From Clostridia bacterium (GTDB lineage: Bacteria > Bacillota > Clostridia > Christensenellales > Borkfalkiaceae), in NCBI GenBank assembly GCA_017646945.1, contig JAGCLN010000286.1, forward strand, positions 1 to 6,091: a DNA stretch of 6,091 nucleotides, in the 5' to 3' direction. This document shows, one piece after another, positions 1 through 6,091 of the stretch. The stretch's first letter is position 1. Each line of letters begins with the position of its first letter. Below the pieces are notes generated by a model. That model was given only the letters and a program-made list of their open reading frames with translations, was not told the DNA's origin and made no database searches. Made by a program: the position numbers and the translations under genes.

Positions 1-2172
1 AAGCCTATTTAAAAATTCCGCTTTAAAATGGCGTTTCAACTCATCGTTTGCGTTAACTTCGCTATAACCACCGCCGAAACCAAAGGTTGAAGACGACTTT
101 TTAGAATAACCAACGTTAGAAGTTAAGATAATTATAGTATTTTTAAAGTTTATAAGCCTACCTTTGTTATCCGAAAGCCTACCTTCACCCATAATTTGAA
201 GCAATACGTCATAAATTTCGGGCGATGCCTTTTCAATTTCATCAAACAGAACTACTGAATAAGGGTTTTTTCTAACCTTATCGGTAAGTAAGCCTTCCTG
301 CTCGTAACCAACGTAGCCGGGCGCAGAGCCTATAAGTTTGTTTATAGCCGTTTTATCTTGATATTCGCTCATATCAAAGCGAATAAGCGAGTTTTTATCG
401 CCGAAAACACTCTCGGAAAGGGCTTTTGCAAGTTCGGTTTTACCAACGCCCGTAGGACCAACGAAAAGGAAAGTTCCTATCGGCTTATTCGGGTCGTTTA
501 CGTTTGCCCTTGAACGCCTAACCGCTCTTGAAACACACTCAATCGCCTTTACTTGACCTACGACTTTTCTCATTAAATCGTCTTCAAGCGACATAAGTTT
601 TGAAGTATCTTCACCAGTAAGTTCAGTAACGGGAATCTTAGTCCAAACGCTTATGAGTTTTTTAATATCTTCTTCGGTAACGCAAGGGTCAAGTTCGCTT
701 CTATTAGCGTAATCTTTTTCTCTTTCTACCCTAATTTTCGCTAAAAGTTCAGAAATTTTAGCGTTGAACAACTGCGCCTTCTTAATATCGTCACGCGAAA
801 TGGCGTAATCACGCTCGGCGGTGCACTTGTTTATCTCTCTTTCTAACTGAACGATAATTTTGGGCGTTGAAGTTATCTCAACGTGCTTTTTTGACGCTGC
901 TTCATCAATCAAATCAATCGCTTTATCGGGTAAAAACCTTGACGTTACGTATCTATCTGAAAGTTTAACGGCGGATACGATTGCTTCATCTTTAATAATG
1001 ATTTTGTGGTGCGACTCGTAAACGGGCTTTATTCCCCTTAAAATCTCAATAGCAACGTCAACGCTTGGCTCTTTGATAATAATCGGTTGAAAACGCCTTT
1101 CTAAAGCGCTGTCTTTTTCAATATATTTAGTGTACTCGTCGTTAGTAGTTGCACCGATTACAGAAAGGTCACCGCGAGCAAGCATAGGCTTTAAAAATTC
1201 CGCAACGTCAAACTTGCCGTCAGAGGTACTACCTGCGCCAACAATGTTGTGAATTTCATCAATAAACAATATTATATCGCCGTCATTTTTAACGTAATCA
1301 ACGGCAATTTTAAGCCTTTCTTCAAACTCACCGCGAAATTTAGTTCCTGATAATAAACCTGCTAAATCGAGTGAGAAAATCTTTTTATTTCTTAAAAATT
1401 CGGGCGCTTCACCGCTTGCAATCTTTAATGCAAGACCTTCTACAACCGAAGTTTTACCAACCCCTGCTTCGCCTAAAAGTAAGGGGCTGTTTTTAGTTTT
1501 TCTTGAAAGAGTTTGTATAACTCTTGATATTTCTTCTTCCCTACCTATCACGGGGTCAATATTGCCGTTTAAAGCGCGGTTTGTTAAATAGTAACCAAAA
1601 CCGTCAAGCGGTGATTTTTCTTCCTTTGCAATAGGTTTTTGCGTTTCGTTTACCTTGTTTACGCGAACGGTAGCACTTTCAACCGCTTGAGAAACGGCAT
1701 CGCCTAAATCCCCACTATTTGAAGTTGGTTTTTCCGCTTGAACGGAATTTTTAACCTTTACTTTAATTCTATCAAGTATGTAAGCGTAAAGTGACGCTAA
1801 ATCCACCCCTAAACTTCTTAAAATGCTCATAGCCCTTGAATCTGAAATTCTAAGTAACGCCAAAAGCAGATGTTCGGTAGAAACGTAAGAAAGTTTTAAA
1901 GATTCGGCAATATCACACGCAGACTTGAACGCGCCCTTTGCCTTAACGGTAAAACCGTTAACGTTTCTTTCTTTTAGCGTCTTTTTAAGTGGCGCAAAAT
2001 AATTTGCGTGCGTAACACCAAACTTATTAAGGTACGCACAAGCATCGCACTTGGGATTTTTAAGTATAGCGTACAAAATAAGTTCCGTTCCAATATAGGA
2101 AATATTAAATTTTGCTTGAAGGTTTTCCGCAGTTTTAATAACTAAGAAATAGCCTTGAGTGTAATCAGCCAT
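1..2172 (-). CDS. clpC: ClpC-type AAA+ unfoldase, C-terminus cut off by window edge
   Basis: ATP-driven unfoldase that normally feeds substrates to the ClpP protease in the cytoplasm. My translation reads open for 724 codons from ATG 2172-2170 to base 1 and stops at EFLNRL, so roughly 90-110 residues are missing (family about 810). The Clp N-domain (about 1-137) has two repeats around GTE (E30) and STEH (E100). A polar linker (about 138-187) precedes AAA+ domain 1, with Walker A GEAGVGKT 234-241 (usually GEPGVGKT), pore loop GTKFRGEFE and Walker B FIDEIH (D305, E306). A short coiled middle domain (about 440-487) marks ClpC rather than ClpB, which has a long one, or ClpA, which has none. Domain 2 has Walker A GPTGVGKT 572-579, pore loop GYVGY and Walker B LFDEIEK (D644, E645). 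FGF at 697-699 sits where ClpC carries its ClpP-binding tripeptide. The gene starts 7 bases after galU; ctsR, mcsA and mcsB are not adjacent upstream. ClpE is less likely because no N-terminal zinc finger is seen. Confidence 0.94.
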   Translation of the reverse strand, partial: MADYTQGYFLVIKTAENLQAKFNISYIGTELILYAILKNPKCDACAYLNKFGVTHANYFAPLKKTLKERNVNGFTVKAKGAFKSACDIAESLKLSYVSTEHLLLALLRISDSRAMSILRSLGVDLASLYAYILDRIKVKVKNSVQAEKPTSNSGDLGDAVSQAVESATVRVNKVNETQKPIAKEEKSPLDGFGYYLTNRALNGNIDPVIGREEEISRVIQTLSRKTKNSPLLLGEAGVGKTSVVEGLALKIASGEAPEFLRNKKIFSLDLAGLLSGTKFRGEFEERLKIAVDYVKNDGDIILFIDEIHNIVGAGSTSDGKFDVAEFLKPMLARGDLSVIGATTNDEYTKYIEKDSALERRFQPIIIKEPSVDVAIEILRGIKPVYESHHKIIIKDEAIVSAVKLSDRYVTSRFLPDKAIDLIDEAASKKHVEITSTPKIIVQLEREINKCTAERDYAISRDDIKKAQLFNAKISELLAKIRVEREKDYANRSELDPCVTEEDIKKLISVWTKIPVTELTGEDTSKLMSLEDDLMRKVVGQVKAIECVSRAVRRSRANVNDPNKPIGTFLFVGPTGVGKTELAKALSESVFGDKNSLIRFDMSEYQDKTAINKLIGSAPGYVGYEQEGLLTDKVRKNPYSVVLFDEIEKASPEIYDVLLQIMGEGRLSDNKGRLINFKNTIIILTSNVGYSKKSSSTFGFGGGYSEVNANDELKRHFKAEFLNRL

Positions 2173-2176
2173 AAAA

Positions 2177-2181
2177 TCCTT
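2177..2181 (-). promoter_or_regulatory. Ribosome binding site of clpC
   Basis: AAGGA read on the minus strand lies 4 bases before the ATG at 2172 and overlaps the galU stop codon (TAA, 2182-2180). It supports this start for clpC and suggests translational coupling to galU. Confidence 0.7.
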
Positions 2182-3046
2182 AAATTAAAGTTTTTAAATA
2201 ATCTTTAAGTTCTGCGCCTAATTCTTCATCGCGCAAGCCAAACTCAATATTTGCCTTTAAATAACCAAGCCTTGAGCCCATATCGTAACGAACACCTTCG
2301 AACTCAATCGCTTTTACACCGCCTTTTCTCGACAAAACGTCAAGTGCGTCAGTAAACTGATACTCGCCGTTATGCGATGGCGTTAAATTTGCAATAACGT
2401 CAAAAATTTCGTAGGGAACTACGTATCTACCTAAGGGTGAAAGTGTACTCTTAACGTCTTCAAGCTTGGGTTTTTCAGTAATCTTCGTAACGTCGTAAAC
2501 GTTGCCTGAAACGGAAGAATATTCAACTGACGCATACTTAGTAACGTCTTCTTTTTTAACGTGTTTACAACCGATAACGGTTTTACCCGTATTATTGAAC
2601 ACGTCGATAAGTTGACCGATTACAGGGCGATTTTCATTATACATAACGTCATCACCAAACAAAACCGCAAACGGTTCGCCGTTTGCAAAATCTTTGGCAA
2701 TCTCTATCGCTTTTGCCGTTCCGTTTAACTCTTCCTGAGTTGCAAAGGAAACTTTAGCCATAGTTTCAGGATATTTTACCATACTATAAAATTCAGTTTT
2801 ATTTTTAGCAAGAAGTTCGGTATCTAATATTTCTGAAGCGGAAAAATGCGCCTTAATAACGTCACTTTTATAACCTACAACGAATAAAATTTCTTCAATT
2901 CCACTCTTAACTACTTCTTCCGTTATAACTTGGATTGCCGGAATATTAAGTATAGGCAACATTGCCTTGGGAACTGCTTTCGTATAAGGCATAAACCTTG
3001 TGCCAAAACCTGCTACGGGAATTACTGCTTTTTTTACTTTAAACAT
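2180..3046 (-). CDS. galU: UTP-glucose-1-phosphate uridylyltransferase (GalU/GtaB family)
   Basis: Predicted cytoplasmic nucleotidyltransferase making UDP-glucose from UTP and glucose-1-phosphate, a precursor for wall polymers, glycolipids and exopolysaccharide. At 288 residues it is a normal single-domain length. The nucleotide-binding signature AGFGTRF (12-18) is followed by TKAVPKAMLP (22-31, with K27). Further family motifs are FGDDVM (130-135, metal and nucleotide binding), EKPK (191-194), GRYVVP (206-211), GEYQFTDAL (227-235, compare GEIQLTDAI) and YDMGSRLGYL (254-263). The odd part is residues 104-113: GalU/GtaB proteins usually read Q-x-E-x-x-GLGHA, and here it is QEELNGTAKA, closer to the GTA form of other sugar nucleotidyltransferases. 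The family is therefore firm and the exact sugar less so; a thymidylyltransferase (RmlA) is less likely given the TKA-PK-MLP spacing and the C-terminal motifs. The start has a good AGGAG site. It lies 35 bases after rpiB and 7 before clpC. Confidence 0.87.
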   Translation of the reverse strand: MFKVKKAVIPVAGFGTRFMPYTKAVPKAMLPILNIPAIQVITEEVVKSGIEEILFVVGYKSDVIKAHFSASEILDTELLAKNKTEFYSMVKYPETMAKVSFATQEELNGTAKAIEIAKDFANGEPFAVLFGDDVMYNENRPVIGQLIDVFNNTGKTVIGCKHVKKEDVTKYASVEYSSVSGNVYDVTKITEKPKLEDVKSTLSPLGRYVVPYEIFDVIANLTPSHNGEYQFTDALDVLSRKGGVKAIEFEGVRYDMGSRLGYLKANIEFGLRDEELGAELKDYLKTLI

Positions 3047-3050
3047 ATAA

Positions 3051-3056
3051 TCTCCT
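3051..3056 (-). promoter_or_regulatory. Ribosome binding site of galU
   Basis: AGGAGA on the minus strand, with AGGAG ending 5 bases before the ATG at 3046. It is a near-consensus Shine-Dalgarno sequence in an otherwise AT-only gap, and it fixes the galU start. Confidence 0.8.
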
Positions 3057-3069
3057 AAATTTTATATTA

Positions 3070-3088
3070 AAAATAACAAAGTTATTTT
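3070..3088 (-). repeat. Small perfect inverted repeat across the rpiB stop codon
   Basis: Arms AAAATAAC and GTTATTTT (8 of 8 paired) flank a 3-base loop. The repeat includes the rpiB TAA stop (3084-3082) and is followed by a T-rich stretch in the direction of transcription. The stem holds only one G-C pair, so as RNA it would be weak. At most it is a leaky attenuator or a 3' end-stabilising hairpin; it may simply reflect AT-rich composition. Confidence 0.35.
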
Positions 3089-3522
3089 CTTTCTAAATCC
3101 ATTACCTTTTTTACCCTGTTTTCGTGCCTTCCGCCCTCAAACTCGGTATTTAAAAATATATCAACGCACTTAACAATAGTTTCAACGCTCGTAATACGCG
3201 CGCCGAGTGCGATAACGTTCGTATCGTTATGCTTTCTCGTTGCATCGGCAGAGAAAACATCGGTAACGTGAGCGCACCTTATACCGTTTATTTTATTTGC
3301 CGCAATACTCATACCGATACCAGTACCGCAAATAAGCACACCCCTATCGCAAGAACCGTCAACAACGGCGTTACAAACCTTTATAGCATAATCGGGATAA
3401 TCGCACGACTCATCACTAAAAGTGCCGGCATCTAAAACTTCGTGGCCTGCGCCTACTAAGTATTCAATAACCGCTTCTTTCGCGGGGAAACCGCCGTGGT
3501 CACAACCAAAAGCAATCTTCAT
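3082..3522 (-). CDS. rpiB: Ribose-5-phosphate isomerase B
   Basis: Interconverts ribose-5-phosphate and ribulose-5-phosphate in the non-oxidative pentose phosphate pathway, in the cytoplasm, usually as a dimer. At 146 residues it has the standard length of the RpiB/LacAB family. Visible signatures are GCDHGG at 6-11 (D8 and H9 in the substrate site), CGTGIGMSIAANK at 65-77 with C65 as the expected catalytic base, RKHNDTNV at 96-103 with H98 as the expected ring-opening residue, LGAR at 106-109, and FEGGRHENRV at 128-137. Cys at 65, rather than the Glu used by mycobacterial-type enzymes, puts it in the E. coli/clostridial type. LacA/LacB of the tagatose pathway is an alternative within the family, but a lone gene with no lac neighbours and the intact CGTGIGMS motif favour RpiB. 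It starts 11 bases after sua5, the same gene partnership seen in the Bacillus ywlC-ywlF region, and is probably co-transcribed with it. Confidence 0.96.
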   Translation of the reverse strand: MKIAFGCDHGGFPAKEAVIEYLVGAGHEVLDAGTFSDESCDYPDYAIKVCNAVVDGSCDRGVLICGTGIGMSIAANKINGIRCAHVTDVFSADATRKHNDTNVIALGARITSVETIVKCVDIFLNTEFEGGRHENRVKKVMDLERK

Positions 3523-3528
3523 AACATA

Positions 3529-3535
3529 CTCCTTT
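3529..3535 (-). promoter_or_regulatory. Ribosome binding site of rpiB
   Basis: AAAGGAG on the minus strand, 6 bases before the ATG at 3522, is the strongest Shine-Dalgarno sequence in the window. Its first two bases fall inside the sua5 stop codon (TAA, 3536-3534), consistent with coupled translation. Confidence 0.85.
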
Positions 3536-4544
3536 AAATTTCTTCGCCTTTTTCGTAAGGCTTGCAGGCCTTTGAAAGCCTATTCATAACGCCGATATCA
3601 ATTTCGCTACCCGTATCTATCTTGATAGCAATTAAACAATCGGCAATCTTTTCGCCTTCTAACAACTTTTCGTATAAGTTAGAAGCAATTTCTTCACCTG
3701 AAACGCCAAGAAGCAACTTTTCACCACAAAGTTTATGTGAAACCTTATCGTCGCATAAAAATACGGGAACTTGACCTTTTTGGGTCAATTTATCGTAAAG
3801 TTCTTGAGCAAGGGGCAATTCGTTTCTTTCAAATAACGCCGTTTTGCACTTGGGCGTGTAATGAACGTACTTCATACCGGGTGAACGAACAACGTCATCT
3901 CCCGCGTTTTGAACGTACTCACAAGCGCCAACTACCCTTTTAATCATTTCCGCAGTAACTAAACCACTTCTAAGTATTACGGGAACGGGCTTAGTTACGT
4001 CTAAAACGGTGGACTCTATACCACCCGAACATTTACCGCCGTCTAAAATAACTTCAATCTTTCCGTTTAAGTCGTTATATACGTGCTCGGCAGTTACGGG
4101 GCTCGTATGCTTAGAAACGTTTGCTGACGGCGCCGCAATCGGCAAATCAACGTATTTCAAAAAATCTTGACAACCTTGGTGGTCTGGAATTCTAACCGCC
4201 AAAGTATCAAGCCCGCAAGTTACCGCTTGAGAAACGTAACCTTTATGGCGCATAACGAGTGTTAACGGCCCAGGCATAAACGCATCAATTAAATTGTAAA
4301 CGTAATCGTGGTCAACGAAAACAAGTTTAGAAAGGTCGTAATTTTTATGAACGTGAACGATAAGCGGATTGTCGTTAGGTCTACCTTTTGCTTGAAAGAT
4401 TTTATTAACCGCTTCCGTGCTCGTTGCTAAACCGCCAAGACCATAAACCGTTTCGGTAGGGATTGCAACGAGTTCGCCGTTTTCAATTAACGCCTTTGCT
4501 AATTTTAAGGAATTATCGTTGATTTTTAAAATTTTTGTATTCAT
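3534..4544 (-). CDS. sua5: L-threonylcarbamoyladenylate synthase (Sua5/YwlC)
   Basis: Makes threonylcarbamoyl-AMP from threonine, bicarbonate and ATP. This is the first step of t6A37 modification of tRNAs reading ANN codons; TsaB, TsaD and TsaE complete it. With the ATG at 4544 the protein has 336 residues, near the two-domain Sua5 form (Bacillus YwlC about 346) and longer than single-domain TsaC. The YrdC/TsaC domain (about 10-205) shows IPTETVYGLG (28-37), the K-x-R motif KGRPNDNPL (53-61), PGPLTLV (91-97), AVRIPDH (116-122), APSAN (138-142) and ESTVLD (177-182). The linker SPGMKYVHYTP (221-231), thought to cover the active site in Sua5, is present. The C-terminal Sua5 domain (about 235-330) ends with MNRLSKA. 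I chose the ATG that overlaps the dnaB TGA as TGATG; a TTG one codon upstream (4547-4545) is the alternative. No strong Shine-Dalgarno sequence precedes it, so translation probably depends on ribosomes finishing dnaB. Confidence 0.95.
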   Translation of the reverse strand: MNTKILKINDNSLKLAKALIENGELVAIPTETVYGLGGLATSTEAVNKIFQAKGRPNDNPLIVHVHKNYDLSKLVFVDHDYVYNLIDAFMPGPLTLVMRHKGYVSQAVTCGLDTLAVRIPDHQGCQDFLKYVDLPIAAPSANVSKHTSPVTAEHVYNDLNGKIEVILDGGKCSGGIESTVLDVTKPVPVILRSGLVTAEMIKRVVGACEYVQNAGDDVVRSPGMKYVHYTPKCKTALFERNELPLAQELYDKLTQKGQVPVFLCDDKVSHKLCGEKLLLGVSGEEIASNLYEKLLEGEKIADCLIAIKIDTGSEIDIGVMNRLSKACKPYEKGEEI

Positions 4545-6088
4545 CAAAATATCGTCTCATCAAAAAATTCTTCAGGGGGCTCGCCTACCGGAATATCCGC
4601 ATCAAAACCATCGTCAAAGTCTTCTTCTACGTCTTGAACGGTTGATTTTTTACTGCTAAGATATTCGGGCGGTTCGGGTGAATGGTAATCAATATTAACG
4701 AACTTAGTTTGTTCGCCCTTAAACAAGAGTTTGAACGATTCGCAGGCGCCCGAACGGTTTTTAGCAAGAATAATTTCCGCTTCTACGCGATTTTGCGGTT
4801 GATTTGAACCGTCTTCAGTAGGCGCGCGGTCGGGTCTATGGATAAACATAACGATATCCGCGTCTTGTTCTATCGAGCCAGATTCACGAAGGTCGGAAAG
4901 TTGCGGTTTTCTCTTACCCGTTTCAGAAGCACGGTTAAGTTGTGAAAGGGCGATAACTGGAACTTGAAGGTCCTTAGCAATCATTTTAAGATTTCTTGAA
5001 ATTTCAGTAATTTCAGACTGACGCGACTCGGTAGTTTTTACCGAATTCATAAGTTGAATATGGTCGACAACGATTAAGTCAAGTTGACCGTCGTTTAAAC
5101 TTTTAAGTCTTCTGCACTTACTTAAAATTTCGGGCGCGGTAGTCATTGAGGTGTCGTCAATGAAAATTCTCGTTGAATTTATAATCTTTTGTGCGTCCCA
5201 AAGTTTTTTCCAGTCTTCGGAACCGAGTTTCGCTTGTTTTGCCTTTTGACTGCTTACGCCACTTATTGAACAAATCATACGCTCACTAAGTTCAGTCTTA
5301 GTCATTTCGAGCGCGAACACGGCGCAAACAGCGTTGTGTCGAACAGCAACGTTTTCAACGATATTCATTGCAAGCGTAGTTTTACCTACCGAAGGACGAG
5401 CGGCAAGGATAATTAAGTTACCTTTATGTAAACCGTTAGTCAACTGGTCAAACCTTGTAAAGCCTGTATTTAAACCTTGAAGGTAATTTTTATCGCTTTG
5501 AATATTTTCATACATAGTCAAAACGTCACCGATATGCATGTTGATATTAGTCAATGAAGAAGTATCGAGTTCTTCGGAAATATCGTAGATAAGTTTTTCC
5601 GCATACGCAACCGATTTTTTATCGTCATCGCTACTTCTTGCATCTTTGGTGATAGATTCCGAGCATCTAATAAGTTTACGCAAAACGCTATCGCGCTTAA
5701 CAATATCAAGATAATACTTATAGTTCGCCGCAGACGGGGTACTTCTTAAAATTTCGGTAATATAATCGATACCACCTACCCTTTCAAGCATCGTTTTCTT
5801 TTCCGCCGTGGCGATAAAATCTAAATTATCGTTTTTCTTTTTATCGTATTTTATTGAAGGCATTTTACTGAGCACGTCAACGACAGTAACGAAATCTACC
5901 GGCTTTGATTCACCCATAATTTCCGTCATAGCGCTAAAAATAAACTTGTGCGCTTCGATATAAAAGTCTTCTGGTCTTAATCTGCTTGCAATATCAAATT
6001 GAACATCGCAATCAATTAAAATCGAACCGAGAACGCTTTGCTCGGCTTCTAAAGAATATGGAAGTGTGTTGTTAATTTCTTTTGCCAT
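4544..6088 (-). CDS. dnaB: Replicative DNA helicase DnaB
   Basis: Hexameric ATP-driven helicase that unwinds DNA at the replication fork and recruits DnaG primase. The N-terminal domain opens with the typical LPYSLEAEQSVLGSIL (9-24) and continues to about 160. A linker helix leads to the RecA-like core, with TGFTRFDQLTNGL (208-220), Walker A RPSVGKTT (231-238; usually RPSMGKT), FALEM (258-262, with the expected catalytic E261), Walker B VVDHIQLM (340-347; family usually DYLQL), LSQLNRASE, SDLRESGSIEQDAD and FIHRPD with the expected arginine finger. At 514 residues it exceeds the usual 440-460, from two sources: about 24 extra, lysine-rich residues (76-99) within the N-terminal domain, and an acidic tail (482-514) with 13 Asp/Glu and no Lys/Arg. 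No intein is present. The ATG at 6088 matches the usual N-terminus, but only 3 bases upstream are visible, so its ribosome binding site cannot be checked. dnaB often follows rplI, which would lie outside the window. Confidence 0.96.
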   Translation of the reverse strand: MAKEINNTLPYSLEAEQSVLGSILIDCDVQFDIASRLRPEDFYIEAHKFIFSAMTEIMGESKPVDFVTVVDVLSKMPSIKYDKKKNDNLDFIATAEKKTMLERVGGIDYITEILRSTPSAANYKYYLDIVKRDSVLRKLIRCSESITKDARSSDDDKKSVAYAEKLIYDISEELDTSSLTNINMHIGDVLTMYENIQSDKNYLQGLNTGFTRFDQLTNGLHKGNLIILAARPSVGKTTLAMNIVENVAVRHNAVCAVFALEMTKTELSERMICSISGVSSQKAKQAKLGSEDWKKLWDAQKIINSTRIFIDDTSMTTAPEILSKCRRLKSLNDGQLDLIVVDHIQLMNSVKTTESRQSEITEISRNLKMIAKDLQVPVIALSQLNRASETGKRKPQLSDLRESGSIEQDADIVMFIHRPDRAPTEDGSNQPQNRVEAEIILAKNRSGACESFKLLFKGEQTKFVNIDYHSPEPPEYLSSKKSTVQDVEEDFDDGFDADIPVGEPPEEFFDETIF

Positions 6089-6091
6089 AAT

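Noticed and set aside
1..2172. Truncated clpC pseudogene
   Set aside because: The frame is open through the last base of the window with all expected motifs in order; the missing C-terminus is due to the window edge.
3062..3088. Rho-independent terminator after rpiB
   Set aside because: The stem is almost all A-T and the following T run is interrupted by A residues, so it does not meet the usual strength of an intrinsic terminator.
3229..3435. Plus-strand open frame of 68 codons inside rpiB
   Set aside because: It lies wholly antisense to the well-conserved rpiB, has no ribosome binding site I could see, and its product looks like no known family.
3562..3943. Two plus-strand open frames (3562-3774 and 3737-3943) inside sua5
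   Set aside because: Both are antisense to sua5, overlap one another, and have Cys/Arg/Ser-rich products typical of shadow frames.
4545..4547. TTG as the start codon of sua5
   Set aside because: It adds one residue only; the adjacent ATG forming TGATG with the dnaB stop is the better start, and neither has a strong ribosome binding site.
4544..4645. DnaB tail as a frameshift artefact reading into the next gene
   Set aside because: The acidic tail is in the same frame as the core, shows a coherent composition, and ends exactly at the TGATG junction with sua5.
1..6091. Defence, phage or mobile-element system
   Set aside because: All five genes are recognisable housekeeping families on one strand with tight spacing. 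No transposase, integrase, terminal repeats or repeat-spacer array is visible.

Overview
The window is an AT-rich stretch (GC near 40% by eye) from a low-GC Gram-positive bacterium, most likely an uncultured member of the Clostridia (Bacillota). This rests on a ClpC-type Clp ATPase, the neighbouring sua5 and rpiB genes (as in the ywlC-ywlF region of Bacillus), AGGAG-type ribosome binding sites, and the standard code with TAA/TGA stops. The genus cannot be read from the sequence.

Layout: all five genes lie on the minus strand, so transcription runs from position 6091 towards 1. In that order they are dnaB (replicative helicase, 6088-4544), sua5/ywlC (threonylcarbamoyl-AMP synthase, 4544-3534), rpiB (ribose-5-phosphate isomerase B, 3522-3082), galU (UTP-glucose-1-phosphate uridylyltransferase-like, 3046-2180) and clpC (AAA+ unfoldase, from 2172, running off the window at position 1). 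Junctions are a 1-base TGATG overlap, then gaps of 11, 35 and 7 bases. There is no room for a conventional promoter between most genes and no convincing terminator, so this looks like one polycistronic unit whose promoter lies upstream of dnaB, outside the window. No non-coding stretch exceeds 35 bases, and no RNA gene, mobile element, CRISPR array or phage gene is visible.

The genes are housekeeping functions: replication fork unwinding, tRNA t6A synthesis, the pentose phosphate pathway, UDP-sugar supply for the envelope, and protein quality control. They appear to share expression rather than form one pathway. I see no new multi-gene system. The points worth a second look are the complete absence of GATC from the window, an SSB-like acidic tail and an N-terminal insertion in DnaB, a clpC gene outside its usual stress operon with altered regulatory residues, and a changed signature loop in the GalU-like protein.
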